Source: Rhizobium sp. S152
GTDB lineage: Bacteria > Pseudomonadota > Alphaproteobacteria > Rhizobiales > Rhizobiaceae
NCBI RefSeq assembly: GCF_030380735.1
Contig: NZ_JAUDRZ010000005.1
Coordinates: 1-64,000, forward strand
DNA: 64,000 bases
Direction: 5' to 3'
The notes beneath the pieces were generated by a model. It did no database searches. It was not told where the DNA came from and saw nothing but the letters and a program-made list of their open reading frames with translations. Shown in pieces: positions 51,832-61,816 of this stretch (its first letter is position 1; each line of letters begins with the position of its first letter). The position numbers and the translations under genes were made by a program.

Positions 51832-53447
51832 GCTTCCACCGCCCTTCCTTTGAGTGCGAAGAGCCCACGCGGCCGCTTCTGGATAAAGAGAATGATGAGG
51901 ACGAGCACCAGGATCTTGCCGAGCACCGCCCCCGCGAAGGGCTCGAGGAACTTGTTGACGACGCCGAGCGATAGCGCGCCGACAAGCGTCCCCCACAGAT
52001 TGCCAACGCCGCCGAACACCACGACCATGAAGCTGTCGATGATGTAGCTCTGGCCGAGATTGGGCGAGACGTTATCGATCTGCGAAAGCGCCACGCCCGC
52101 CATGCCGGCGATGCCGGAGCCGAGCGCGAAGGTGAAGGCATCGACCCAGCCGGTGCGAATACCCATCGACGAGGCCATGCGGCGGTTCTGTGTGACCGCG
52201 CGCATCTGCAGGCCGAAGGCAGAACGCTTCAGCAGCATCAGCAGCGTGACGAACACCGCCATCGAGAAGACGATGATCCACAGACGGTTCCAGGTGATCG
52301 ACAGGCCGCCGAGCTCGAAGGCGCCCGACATCCAGCTCGGATTGCGCACCTCGCGGTTGGTCGGCCCGAAGATCGACCGCACCGCCTGCTGCAGGATGAG
52401 CGACACGCCCCAGGTGGCAAGCAGCGTTTCCAGCGGTCGGCCGTAAAGGTAGCGGATGACGACGCGCTCGATGACGAGCCCGACGAAACCGGTGAAGATG
52501 AAGGCGGCCGGAACGGCAAAGGCCAGCGAATAGACTTCGAGGCCCGGGAAAGTCGAGGCGATATATTGCTGCACGACATAGGTCGTGTAGGCGCCGATCA
52601 TCACCATCTCGCCATGCGCCATGTTGATGACGCCCATGACCCCGAAGGTGATGGCAAGGCCGATGGCGGCGAGCAGCAGCACCGAGCCGAGCGACAGCCC
52701 GTACCAGACATTCTGCACCACGTCCCAGAGCGCCAGACTGCGGTTGATGCCGTTGATATGCGTCTGGATCTCGCCCTTGAGTTCTTCGGGCGCGGTCGCC
52801 ATCGCCGTCGTCAGGATCGTCAGCGCATTGCGGCCGCCGCGCGCGGCGATGGTGTCGATGGCCGACTTTTTGTCCTCGGCGCCGACATCGCTTTTCAGCA
52901 TCATCACGGCGCGCGCCGCTTCCATCGTGTCCTTGATTTCACCGTCTTTCTCGGCGGCGAGCGCGGAGTTCAGTAGCTCGAGATTATCAGGATCGGCATC
53001 GCGCAGCAGCCCTTGCGCGGCGGCGAGACGCGCCCCGCGATCGGGAGAGAGCAGCGTCAGCTGGCTCATCGCAGAGCCGATGACTCCGCGCAGCGAATTG
53101 TTGATCCTCACCTTCGACATGTAGTCGGGGTCGATATCGGCCACCGCCTCGCCCGAGATCGGATCGGAGAAGGTCGGCTCGTCCTCGGTGCCGCCCTGGA
53201 GCAGCACCGGGCCGCCGGTTTCGGAATTGACGTAGAGTTGGCCGTCGCTGAGCTGCTGCAGGATCTGACTGACATGGGGATCGCCGGATGCGACCAGCGC
53301 CTTGATGGCGGCTTCGCGTTCCGGGAAGTCGCCGACCCCGAGCGCATCGACGAGCGCGTGGATGTCTTCCTGCGCCTTGAGCACGGTCGCGAGGACAGGC
53401 AGAGCCAGGCAAATCGTCAGGAGAAGGATCTTGAGGGCGCGATACAT
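51828..53447 (-). CDS. urtB: Urea ABC transporter permease UrtB
   Basis: A LivH-like permease of 539 aa. A signal or anchor helix (1-25) is followed by a long periplasmic or cytoplasmic alpha-helical domain (about 26-230) that is the mark of UrtB, and then about eight membrane helices with FGVMGVINMAHGEMVMIGAY. The ATG at 53447 has GAGG upstream; the frame can be extended 13 codons to 53486. Confidence 0.95.
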   Translation of the reverse strand: MYRALKILLLTICLALPVLATVLKAQEDIHALVDALGVGDFPEREAAIKALVASGDPHVSQILQQLSDGQLYVNSETGGPVLLQGGTEDEPTFSDPISGEAVADIDPDYMSKVRINNSLRGVIGSAMSQLTLLSPDRGARLAAAQGLLRDADPDNLELLNSALAAEKDGEIKDTMEAARAVMMLKSDVGAEDKKSAIDTIAARGGRNALTILTTAMATAPEELKGEIQTHINGINRSLALWDVVQNVWYGLSLGSVLLLAAIGLAITFGVMGVINMAHGEMVMIGAYTTYVVQQYIASTFPGLEVYSLAFAVPAAFIFTGFVGLVIERVVIRYLYGRPLETLLATWGVSLILQQAVRSIFGPTNREVRNPSWMSGAFELGGLSITWNRLWIIVFSMAVFVTLLMLLKRSAFGLQMRAVTQNRRMASSMGIRTGWVDAFTFALGSGIAGMAGVALSQIDNVSPNLGQSYIIDSFMVVVFGGVGNLWGTLVGALSLGVVNKFLEPFAGAVLGKILVLVLIILFIQKRPRGLFALKGRAVEA

Positions 53448-53575
53448 CGGCGTCTTGCCTCGGTTATCGTTGGCCTTCCGGCACAATCGGGAAAGGGTGA
53501 ACCTTATGTCGGCGTCGGTCCAAAACGCGGACCGGCTGCCGTCCGAAGCATCAAGGCCGCACTTCGGAGAGAGAA

Positions 53576-53606
53576 CTTCCGCCCGGACAGGAGGGCCGGA
53601 CGGAAG
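53576..53606 (-). terminator. Imperfect hairpin between urtA and urtB
   Basis: CTTCCG-C-CCGG pairs with CCGG-A-CGGAAG around an 9-base loop, 34 bases after the urtA stop. As in many binding-protein operons, it may shield the urtA mRNA and reduce expression of the following permease genes. Confidence 0.55.
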
Positions 53607-53639
53607 CTGTTTTCAGGCTTCAGAGCGAAGGGTGTACAC

Positions 53640-54932
53640 TCAGGAGCCCTTGCCGCCGCACTTGCCCGTTGCGACATTGAAGTTGCCGCAGTTCATGGGC
53701 TTGCGCCAATCGGAGATCAGGTCCTTGGAGTCGGGCAGGTAGTCAGACCATTCGTCGCCGACGACAGCAGGGGTCTGCTGGACGATTTCGAACTGGCCGT
53801 TCGCCTGGATTTCACCGATCAGGACCGGCTTGGTGATGTGGTGGTTCGGCATGACGGTGGCGTAGCCGCCCGATAGGTTCGGAACCGTGGTGCCGATGAT
53901 CGAGTCGAGCACCTTGTCGGTGTCGGTCGTGCCGGCGGCCTGTACGGCCTTAACCCATGCGTTGAAGCCGATATAGGCGGCTTCCATCGGGTCGTTGGTC
54001 ACGCGCTTGTCGTTCTTGGTGTAGGCATGCCATTCCTTGATGAACTTCTTGTTGGCCGGGCTTTCGACCGACTCGAAGTAGTTCCAGGCAGCCAGGTGGC
54101 CGACGAGCGGCTTGGTGTCGAGACCGGCAAGCTCTTCTTCGCCGACAGAGAAGGCGACGACAGGAATGTCGGTTGCCTTGACGCCCTGGTTGCCGAGTTC
54201 CTTGTAGAACGGAACGTTGGCGTCGCCGTTGATGGTGGAGACGACGGCGGTCTTCTTGCCGGCGCCGCCGAATTCCTTGATCTTGGAGACTTCCGTCTGC
54301 CAGTCGGAGAAGCCGAACGGCGTGTAGTTGACGATGATGTCTTCCTTCGGAATGCCCTTCGAGATCAGGTAGGCTTCCAGGATCTTGTTGGTGGTGCGCG
54401 GATAGACGTAGTCGGTGCCTTCGAGAACGAAGCGCTTAACGCCTTCCTTCTCCATCAGGTAGTCGACCGCCGGGATCGCCTGCTGGTTCGGCGCGGCACC
54501 CGTGTAGAAGATGTTGCGCGAGGATTCTTCGCCTTCATACTGAACCGGGTAGAACAGGATGGAGTTGAGCTCTTCGAAAACCGGCAGGACCGACTTGCGC
54601 GAGGACGACGTCCAGCAACCGAAGACGGCAGCGACCTTGTCCTTTTCGATCAGCTCGCGTGCCTTTTCGGCAAACAGCGGCCAGTCGGAAGCCGGATCGA
54701 CGACGACGGCTTCGAGCTTCTTGCCGAGAAGGCCGCCCTTCTTGTTCTGCTCGTCGATGAGCATCAGCATGGCGTCTTTCAGCGTCGTTTCGGAGATCGC
54801 CATCGTGCCGGACAGCGAATGCAGAACGCCGACCTTGATGGTGTCGTCAGCCGCAACGGCTCCATGGAATGCGGCCGAAGCCGACATGACGGCGCCGAGC
54901 ACGGCACCTGAAACATATGATCTCAGATTCAT
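53640..54932 (-). CDS. urtA: Urea ABC transporter substrate-binding protein UrtA
   Basis: The periplasmic urea receptor, 430 aa. Signal peptide residues 1-28 (ending GAVAADD). The mature part starts TIKVGVLHSLSGTMAISETT and has AVFGCWTSSSRKSVLPVFEE, NSILFYPVQYEGEESSRNIFYTGAAPNQQ in separate strands, all typical of UrtA/FmdD-type proteins. The ATG at 54932 has a strong AGAGAGGGG upstream. It is the first gene of the urt operon, divergent from the permease-kinase. Confidence 0.96.
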   Translation of the reverse strand: MNLRSYVSGAVLGAVMSASAAFHGAVAADDTIKVGVLHSLSGTMAISETTLKDAMLMLIDEQNKKGGLLGKKLEAVVVDPASDWPLFAEKARELIEKDKVAAVFGCWTSSSRKSVLPVFEELNSILFYPVQYEGEESSRNIFYTGAAPNQQAIPAVDYLMEKEGVKRFVLEGTDYVYPRTTNKILEAYLISKGIPKEDIIVNYTPFGFSDWQTEVSKIKEFGGAGKKTAVVSTINGDANVPFYKELGNQGVKATDIPVVAFSVGEEELAGLDTKPLVGHLAAWNYFESVESPANKKFIKEWHAYTKNDKRVTNDPMEAAYIGFNAWVKAVQAAGTTDTDKVLDSIIGTTVPNLSGGYATVMPNHHITKPVLIGEIQANGQFEIVQQTPAVVGDEWSDYLPDSKDLISDWRKPMNCGNFNVATGKCGGKGS

Positions 54933-55046
54933 CTGGTTGATCCCCTCTCTTTTGTTCGGCAACAGGCCGAAACGGCGATTAACTGTTGCTTAAGGGACTA
55001 TCCGGTGCTGCACTGCGAAAGCGTATACGTAGAATGACGTAGTAGA

Positions 55047-55062
55047 TGGGGCGAAATGTGCA
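55047..55062 (+). promoter_or_regulatory. Possible sigma-54 promoter of the permease-kinase gene
   Basis: TGGGGCG-AAAT-GTGCA keeps the GG-N10-GC spacing of sigma-54 promoters but has three mismatches to TGGCACG-N4-TTGCW. It lies about 86 bases before the chosen start. A weak candidate only. Confidence 0.28.
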
Positions 55063-55147
55063 GTTTTGCGTTGCGCTGCACCTTAAGCCTTGCGGCGTTC
55101 CATGTTACGAACTGATGACAAGGGGAACGAAGGGGCCGATCACGGGT

Positions 55148-58100
55148 ATGGCAGCGCGGCAACGCATTATTCCGGTCAGGCGCGAGTACAATCGCTGGGT
55201 CGCCAACCAGACGCTGGAAGACTATGCGCTTCGCTTTACCGCCAAGAGCGCGCGGCAATTCTCCTCGCAGCGTATCTCGCAGACCGCAATCGGCGCTATC
55301 TCCTTCCTAGCGCTGGAAGCGATCGGCGGCGCCATCACGCTCTCCTACGGCACCACCAACGCCTTCTACGCCATCATCGTCGCCTCGATCGCCATGCTCG
55401 CCATCGGCTTGCCGATCAGCCGCTACGCGATCCGCCATGGCGTCGATATCGACCTTCTGACCCGCGGCGCCAGCTTCGGCTATATCGGCTCGACCATCAC
55501 CTCGCTGATCTACGCCAGCTTCACCTTCATGCTGTTTGCCATCGAGGCGTCGATCATGTCCGGCGCGCTGGAGCTGACGCTCGGCATACCGCTCTGGATC
55601 GGCTATATCATCAGCGCCGTCATGGTGATCCCGCTCGTCACCCACGGCGTCCGCCTCATCAGCCGTTTCCAGCTCCTGACGCAGCCCTTCTGGATCGTCC
55701 TCAACATCCTGCCCTTCCTCTTCATCGCCGTGATGGACTGGGAGAAGTTCGATCTCTGGCGCGCTTTCTCAGGCATCCGCCATGCCTCCGGCCCTCCGGG
55801 CACCATCGCCCCCTTCGATCTCGTCGAGTTTGGCGCAGCGTCCGCCGTCATCCTGGCGCTGATGTCGCAGATCGGCGAGCAGGCCGACTTCCTGCGCTTT
55901 CTACCTCCGGAAAAACAGACGAAATGGCGCCACCGCCTCGCCGTCTTCCTCGCCGGTCCCGGCTGGGTGATCATCGGCGCACCGAAGCTGCTCGCCGGTT
56001 CCTTCCTCGTCGTGCTCACCTTCGCGTCAGGCGTCCCCGCCGACCGCGCCGCCGATCCGGCGCAGATGTATCTGACCGCATTCGGCTACATGATCCCCTG
56101 GCACAATGCCGCCCTGCTCCTGATGGCCGCCTTCGTCATGGTCTCGCAGCTGAAGATCAACGTGATGAACGCCTATGCCGGGTCGCTGGCCTGGTCGAAC
56201 TTCTTCTCCCGCCTCACCCATAGCCACCCCGGCCGCGTCATCTGGCTGGTATTCAACGTGGCGATCGCGCTGCTCCTGATGGAGCTCGGCATCTATAGGC
56301 TGCTTGAGGAAACGCTCGGCATCTTCTCGATCATCGCCATGGCCTGGCTCTGCACCATCTCGGCCGATCTCTTCATCAACAAGCCGCTCGGCCTTGCCCC
56401 TCCCGGCATCGAGTTCAAGCGCGCCCATCTCTACGACATCAACCCCGTGGGCCTCGGCGCCATGACGCTGTCGGCGACCATCGCGCTCATCGCCCACTTC
56501 GGCGTCTTCGGCGACATCGCCGCCTCGCTCGCCCCCTATATCACCCTGATCGTCGCCCTCATCGCCTCGCCCGCGATCGCATGGGCCACGAAGGGCAAGT
56601 TCTACCTCGCCCGCAAGCCGCGCCAGAGCTGGAAGAACCTCACCAACATCACCTGCTCGGTCTGCGAACACCCTTTCGAGCCGGAGGACATGGCCTGGTG
56701 TCCGGCCTATGCGGCGCCGATCTGCTCGCTCTGCTGTTCGCTCGACAGCCGCTGCCACGACATGTGCAAGCCCAATGCGCACCTGAACGCGCAGGTCGGC
56801 TATGTCGCCAGGGCCGTCCTGCCCGAGACCATCGTGCAGAAGCTCACCACCCGCCTCGGCCGCTACGGCATCGCCGTCGTGCTGGCGCTGACGGCCGTCG
56901 GCGCCATCCTGGCGATGATCGCGCATCAGGTTTCCTCGGCATCGCCAGCCACCGCCGAGGTCGTCAACGGCACGATCCTCATCGTCTTCTTCGTCTTCGC
57001 CGTCATCGCCGGCGTCGTCTGCTGGTTCTATGTGCTGGCCCATGACAGCCGCGTCGTGGCGGAAGAGGAATCCTCGCGCCAGAATACTTTGCTCCTCAAG
57101 GAAATCGCCGCCCACAAGAAGACCGACGCCGCCCTGCAGGCCGCCAAGGAAACCGCCGAGGCCGCGAACCGCGCGAAGAGCCGCTATGTCGTCGGCCTCA
57201 GCCACGAACTGCGCACACCGCTCAACGCCGTGCTCGGCTATGCCCAGATCCTCGAGCGCGACGAAACCATCCCGACGCCGCGCCAGTCCTCGATCAAGGT
57301 CATCCGCCGCTCGGCCGAGCATCTCTCCGGTCTGATCGATGGCCTCTTGGATATCTCGAAGATCGAGGCCGGCCGCCTGCAGGTCTATTCCAACGAGATC
57401 AACATCCAGGATTTCCTCGACCAGATCGTCGACATGTTCCGGCCGCAGGCGCTGGCCAAGGGATTGACCTTCCAGCACCAGCGCGCGCCTGCCCTACCCC
57501 AGTTCGTCCGCACCGACGAGAAACGCCTGCGCCAGATCCTGGTCAACCTCTTGTCCAATGCCATCAAGTTCACCGACGAGGGCACCGTCACCTTCGACGT
57601 CGGCTACCGCAGCCAGGTCGCCACCTTCACAGTAACGGACACCGGCCGCGGCATCGCCGAGAAGGATCTCAGCCGCATCTACGAGCCGTTCCAGCGCGGC
57701 GAGGCCGACAGCATCCGTCCCATGCCCGGCCTCGGCCTTGGCCTGACCATCACCCAGCTGCTCACCAACACGCTCGGCGGCGAAATCGCGGTATCAAGCG
57801 AGAAGGACAAGGGTTCGACCTTCAGGGTCCGCCTCATGCTCTCTGCCGTGCTGCGCGAGATGACCGTCCCGCCGCAGGAAAAGAAGATCGTCAGCTACGA
57901 CGGCCCGCGCCGCACCATCGTCGTGGTCGACGACAACGAGGACCACCGCGAGATGATGCGCGAGATCCTCGTACCGCTCGATTTCGTGGTGCTGACGGCG
58001 GCTAGCGGCACCGATTGCCTGACGCTGATCGAGGGCATCCAGCCCGATCTCTTCCTTGTCGACATCCTGATGCCGGGGATGAACGGCTGGCAGCTCGTAT

Positions 58101-58534
58101 CGAGGCTGCGCGAGGCCGGCCAGACCGCGCCGATCGTCATGCTGTCGGCCAACATCGGCGACGCCGCCGCCCATGGCGACAGCGACGACAGCCACAATGA
58201 CGCGATCGGCAAGCCGGTCGACATCCGCCGCCTGCGCGACAAACTCGCGCTGCACCTCGGCCTGAAATGGCTCTACGCCGAAGCGGCTCCCGCGACGCCC
58301 AAGAAGACCGAGCAGATCCTGCAAAGCCCGGGCGATGCGCATGTGCAGGAACTGCTGCGTCTCGGCGAGATCGGCTATATCAGGGGCATCGAAGCCAAGC
58401 TCGCCGACCTTGCCAAGGTGGAGGCAAATCAGCCATTTACCGAGGAACTTCGATCCTATGTCGCCGCCTTCGATCTCAACGGCTTCATGACCTTCCTGAA
58501 GCGCTTCGACGAAAAGGTGGAACACATTGGCTGA
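55148..58534 (+). CDS. NCS1-type permease fused to a hybrid histidine kinase
   Basis: A single 1128-residue protein. Residues 1-480 form a twelve-helix transporter domain of the NCS1 (cytosine/purine/allantoin permease) type, opening with RREYNRWVANQTLEDYALRF. Residues about 500-541 hold a Cys-rich element (CSVCEHPF, WCPAYAAPICSLCCSLDSRC). Two more membrane helices (about 560-640) follow, then a coiled linker, HisKA with His686 (LSHELRTPLNAVLGY), an HATPase domain (NLLSNAIKF near 800, DTGRGIAEKD, GLGLGLTI), a receiver with Asp972 (FLVDILMPGMNG), and a C-terminal helical segment. I start at 55148. It faces urtA and overlaps its regulator gene. It probably senses, and may carry, a nitrogenous solute. 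Confidence 0.9.
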   Translation: MAARQRIIPVRREYNRWVANQTLEDYALRFTAKSARQFSSQRISQTAIGAISFLALEAIGGAITLSYGTTNAFYAIIVASIAMLAIGLPISRYAIRHGVDIDLLTRGASFGYIGSTITSLIYASFTFMLFAIEASIMSGALELTLGIPLWIGYIISAVMVIPLVTHGVRLISRFQLLTQPFWIVLNILPFLFIAVMDWEKFDLWRAFSGIRHASGPPGTIAPFDLVEFGAASAVILALMSQIGEQADFLRFLPPEKQTKWRHRLAVFLAGPGWVIIGAPKLLAGSFLVVLTFASGVPADRAADPAQMYLTAFGYMIPWHNAALLLMAAFVMVSQLKINVMNAYAGSLAWSNFFSRLTHSHPGRVIWLVFNVAIALLLMELGIYRLLEETLGIFSIIAMAWLCTISADLFINKPLGLAPPGIEFKRAHLYDINPVGLGAMTLSATIALIAHFGVFGDIAASLAPYITLIVALIASPAIAWATKGKFYLARKPRQSWKNLTNITCSVCEHPFEPEDMAWCPAYAAPICSLCCSLDSRCHDMCKPNAHLNAQVGYVARAVLPETIVQKLTTRLGRYGIAVVLALTAVGAILAMIAHQVSSASPATAEVVNGTILIVFFVFAVIAGVVCWFYVLAHDSRVVAEEESSRQNTLLLKEIAAHKKTDAALQAAKETAEAANRAKSRYVVGLSHELRTPLNAVLGYAQILERDETIPTPRQSSIKVIRRSAEHLSGLIDGLLDISKIEAGRLQVYSNEINIQDFLDQIVDMFRPQALAKGLTFQHQRAPALPQFVRTDEKRLRQILVNLLSNAIKFTDEGTVTFDVGYRSQVATFTVTDTGRGIAEKDLSRIYEPFQRGEADSIRPMPGLGLGLTITQLLTNTLGGEIAVSSEKDKGSTFRVRLMLSAVLREMTVPPQEKKIVSYDGPRRTIVVVDDNEDHREMMREILVPLDFVVLTAASGTDCLTLIEGIQPDLFLVDILMPGMNGWQLVSRLREAGQTAPIVMLSANIGDAAAHGDSDDSHNDAIGKPVDIRRLRDKLALHLGLKWLYAEAAPATPKKTEQILQSPGDAHVQELLRLGEIGYIRGIEAKLADLAKVEANQPFTEELRSYVAAFDLNGFMTFLKRFDEKVEHIG

Positions 58535-59435
58535 ACTCCCGCGCGACATCGTTCTCCTGGTCGACGACTCGCCTGAGGCGCTCGGCTTTCTCACCGACGC
58601 GCTGGAGCAATCCGGCTTCTCCGTGCTGATCGCCACTTCGGGCTCCGCCGCACTCAACATCGTCGAGCGCATCACCCCCGACCTGATCCTGCTCGACGCC
58701 GTCATGCCGACGATGGACGGCTTCGAGACCTGCCGACGGCTGAAGGCGAACCCGGCAATCAGCCAGATCCCGGTTATCTTCATGACCGGCCTGACCGAGA
58801 CCGAACACGTTGTCCACGCGCTCGGCTCGGGCGGCGTCGACTATCTCACCAAGCCGATCAACATCGACGAACTCCGCGCCCGCATCGGCGTGCACCTGAG
58901 AAACGCCCGCTCCGCCCAGAGCGCCCGCGTGGCGCTCGACGCCGCCGGCCGTCATCTTCTGGCGGTCAAGGGCGATGGCAACGTCCACTGGTCCACCCCG
59001 CAGGCCACCCGCCTCGTCAACGCCGCCATGGGCAGCGACGACGGCATGGACACGGTGATCGCGACCATCGCCGCATGGATGGAAAACCGTGCCACGGCGA
59101 CCCGCGACGCGACCATCCCGGTCGCCCATGGCGGCCAGGATGTCCTGCAACTCGCCTTCCTTGGCACCATCGGCCCGGACGAATATCTCTTCCGCCTAAC
59201 CGCCAGCCAGCGCGCTGACGACCAGGTTCTGCGCCAGCGCTTCGCTCTGACGCATCGCGAATCCGAAGTGCTGCTGTGGATCGCGAAGGGCAAGGCCAAC
59301 CGCGACATCGGCGAAATCCTCGGCCTGTCGGCGCGCACGGTGAACAAGCACCTGGAACAGATTTACGTGAAGCTCGGCGTCGAAAACCGCGCCTCCGCCG
59401 CCGTCAAGGCGGCGCATGTGCTGCACGAGACCTGA
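58527..59435 (+). CDS. LuxR-type response regulator, partner of the permease-kinase
   Basis: A 302-residue regulator: receiver domain (about 6-125, phospho-acceptor Asp in LILLDAVMPTMDG, Lys in YLTKPINIDE), a middle region of unknown fold (about 130-225), and a LuxR/GerE helix-turn-helix (about 235-298, LTHRESEVLLWIAKGKANRDIGEILGLSARTVNKHLEQIYVKLGV, in pieces). Starts with TTG, 6 bases after AAGGTGG, and overlaps the kinase gene by 8 bases, so the pair is coupled. Likely targets are the urt genes next door. Confidence 0.92.
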   Translation: MAELPRDIVLLVDDSPEALGFLTDALEQSGFSVLIATSGSAALNIVERITPDLILLDAVMPTMDGFETCRRLKANPAISQIPVIFMTGLTETEHVVHALGSGGVDYLTKPINIDELRARIGVHLRNARSAQSARVALDAAGRHLLAVKGDGNVHWSTPQATRLVNAAMGSDDGMDTVIATIAAWMENRATATRDATIPVAHGGQDVLQLAFLGTIGPDEYLFRLTASQRADDQVLRQRFALTHRESEVLLWIAKGKANRDIGEILGLSARTVNKHLEQIYVKLGVENRASAAVKAAHVLHET

Positions 59436-59523
59436 GCCAGTCAACAGGATTTCTTAAAGCCTGTTCGCTTAAAGCTGAGAAAACCCGAAAGGGATCGCGG
59501 CTGCAACGGATTGGTGGCGGGTC

Positions 59524-60708
59524 ATGAAGGAACGGCTTTACTATGTGGATCGACTGCGGATTTCCGCTTTCGCGATCCTGATCCTCTACCATTCATCGGC
59601 GGCGTTCTTCACCGACATGGGCTGGCTGATCCATAGCGAGCGTACCAGCCCGGCACTGTCGCTGATCATGGAATTTCCCCGCGCCTGGCGGCTGGCGCTG
59701 CTGTTCTTCGTCTCCGGCATGGGTGCGGCCTTCTCCTTCCGCTCGGATTCCAGCCTCGCCTTCCTGCGCAAGCGCACCATCCGCCTGCTCGTGCCCCTCC
59801 TCTTCGCCATGGCCGTACTGGTCGTACCGCAGGTCTGGTACGAGCGGATGTACGAGAACGGCTATGACGGCTCGCTGCTGACATTCTGGCTGACGCGCTA
59901 TTTCACCGAGGGGCGCTATCCCACCGGCAACTTCACCTGGGCCCATATGTGGTTCGTCGCCTATCTGCTTGTGATGTCGGTGATCTGCTACCCGATCTTT
60001 CTCTATCTCAGCCGGCCGGGCAACCCGATCATGGCCTGGTTCGAGCGCGTCGCGAAGACTGGAATGATCTACCTGTTCTTTCTGCTGCCGCTGCTGCTCA
60101 ATCTCGCCTTGACGCCCTTCTATCCCAAGGAAACCAATGCGCTCTACAATGACGGCGCATGGTTCGCGGTCTGGTCAAGCTGGTTCGGCCTCGGCTTCCT
60201 CGTCGCCCGCAACCACCGAAGCCTGATCGAGCCGATCATCGCCAAGCGCTATCTGAGCGCCGCCATCGCCCTTGCGGTTACCGTGCTGCTCTACCTCTTC
60301 GCCTGGCTGGTGCCGGCCGAAGAGGCGTTCGGCAGCTACGCCAATGAAACGCCGCTCTTCAAGGCCGCGATCTTCCTGCTCGCCTGGTCGATGATCCTGA
60401 CGCTGATCGGCTTCGCCGGCCGCCACTTCAACCAGCCGGACCCGCGCGTGGTGACTGTCAACCGACTGGTCTTCCCGCTCTACATCATCCACCAGACGGT
60501 GATCGTCGGCGCGCTCTATTACGTTCTGCCGCTCGGGCTGGAAGCAATGCCGAGCTTTATCATCGTCGCCGCCGCGACCTTCGTCCTCTCCGTGCTGTTC
60601 GCCGTCGCCGTGGACCGCATCCCTGGGCGCGCTCGGCTTCTCTTCGGTCTCGAGGCAAGGCCGCGCGGCGCATCGGACGAGCGCAAAGTCGTCGGCGCGC
60701 AACGATAG
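59524..60708 (+). CDS. Acyltransferase family 3 membrane protein (OpgC-like)
   Basis: A 394-residue inner-membrane acyltransferase with about ten helices. The family start YYVDRLRISAFAILILYHSS carries the catalytic-type His, and FFVSGMGAAFSF and AHMWFVAYLLVMSVICYP are typical of OpgC/MdoC-like members that succinylate periplasmic glucans. The substrate here is unknown. Its ATG follows GTGGCGGGTC without a strong ribosome binding site. It ends 7 bases before the convergent dehydrogenase gene. Confidence 0.88.
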   Translation: MKERLYYVDRLRISAFAILILYHSSAAFFTDMGWLIHSERTSPALSLIMEFPRAWRLALLFFVSGMGAAFSFRSDSSLAFLRKRTIRLLVPLLFAMAVLVVPQVWYERMYENGYDGSLLTFWLTRYFTEGRYPTGNFTWAHMWFVAYLLVMSVICYPIFLYLSRPGNPIMAWFERVAKTGMIYLFFLLPLLLNLALTPFYPKETNALYNDGAWFAVWSSWFGLGFLVARNHRSLIEPIIAKRYLSAAIALAVTVLLYLFAWLVPAEEAFGSYANETPLFKAAIFLLAWSMILTLIGFAGRHFNQPDPRVVTVNRLVFPLYIIHQTVIVGALYYVLPLGLEAMPSFIIVAAATFVLSVLFAVAVDRIPGRARLLFGLEARPRGASDERKVVGAQR

Positions 60709-60714
60709 ACGGGA

Positions 60715-61683
60715 TCAGGCCACACGGTCCGGCGGCTCGCGCCCCTCGAAGAATGCGGTGATGTTGTCCACCACCTTCATGCCCATCGCGTTGCGCGTCT
60801 CTTCCGTCGCGCTTCCGAGATGCGGCAGCAGAACCACATTCTCCAATCCACTCAGCGCCTCCGGCACCTGCGGTTCGGCCTCGTAGACATCGAGGCCGGC
60901 TCCGCGGATCACGCCATCCGCGAGCGCGGAAATCAGCGCTGCCTCGTCCACCACGTCGCCCCGCGCGGTGTTGATCAGATAGGCGCCCGGCTTCATGGCC
61001 GCGAAACGGGAGGCGTTCATCAGATGCCGGTTCTCCGCCCCACCAGGGCAATGCAGCGACACGAAATCAGCAACCGCAAGCACCTCTTCGACGGTCGCGA
61101 GCTGCCGCGCGCCATATCGCGCCGCTTCCGCCGGATCGACCGTCGAGCGGTTGAAGAACACCACATCCATGCCGAAACCGAAATGGCAACGTTGCGCGAA
61201 GGCCTTGCCGATCCGCCCGAAGCCGATGATGCCGACCGTCTTTCCCGTGACCTTGGTGCCGATCATATGCGTCGGGCACCAGCCCTTCCATTCGCCCGCC
61301 CGCACCTGCCGCTCGCCCTCCCCGCCACGGCGCGCGACCGAAAGCAGGAGCAGCATGGCGATATCGGCGGTGCAATCGGTGAGCACGCCGGGCGTGTTGG
61401 TCACCGCGATGCCCTTGGCCTTCGCCGCCGCGATGTCGATGTGATTGTAGCCGACCCCGAAATTGCCGAGGACCTTGGCGCGAATATCGCCTTCGAAAAC
61501 CGAAGCGGGAAGCTTGTCCGACACCGTCGGCAGCACGGCGTCGTGGGTGCCCAACGCCTCGGCGATCGCGTCTGGCAGCATCGGCAAATCGTCAGTGTTG
61601 AAGGTCGCTTCGAAGCGCTCGGCCAGCACCGCCTCGACGGCGGACGGCCAGCGGCGCGTGAGCAGGATCTTGGGGCGAGACAT
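60715..61683 (-). CDS. 2-hydroxyacid dehydrogenase, glyoxylate/hydroxypyruvate reductase type
   Basis: A D-isomer-specific dehydrogenase of 322 aa. The NAD(P)-binding motif is GIIGFGRIGKAFAQR. The catalytic Arg (INTARGDVVDE), Glu (DVYEAEP) and His (LLPHLGSAT) are all in place. GNFGVGYNHID and TPGVLTDCTADIAM point to the glyoxylate reductase (GyaR/GhrB) branch. Cytoplasmic. It is a single gene, convergent with the acyltransferase. Confidence 0.9.
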   Translation of the reverse strand: MSRPKILLTRRWPSAVEAVLAERFEATFNTDDLPMLPDAIAEALGTHDAVLPTVSDKLPASVFEGDIRAKVLGNFGVGYNHIDIAAAKAKGIAVTNTPGVLTDCTADIAMLLLLSVARRGGEGERQVRAGEWKGWCPTHMIGTKVTGKTVGIIGFGRIGKAFAQRCHFGFGMDVVFFNRSTVDPAEAARYGARQLATVEEVLAVADFVSLHCPGGAENRHLMNASRFAAMKPGAYLINTARGDVVDEAALISALADGVIRGAGLDVYEAEPQVPEALSGLENVVLLPHLGSATEETRNAMGMKVVDNITAFFEGREPPDRVA

Positions 61684-61816
61684 GGCCTATCCGTATCGTC
61701 TGCGGCTGCGCGTCGATCGGCGGCAACCTGTTGAATTCGCGGGCGATCCTAACCGGATCGTCCTCGATCGCAAGGCCGGCTATCCACCATATGGTTCACT
61801 GCCGCCCAAAACGAAA

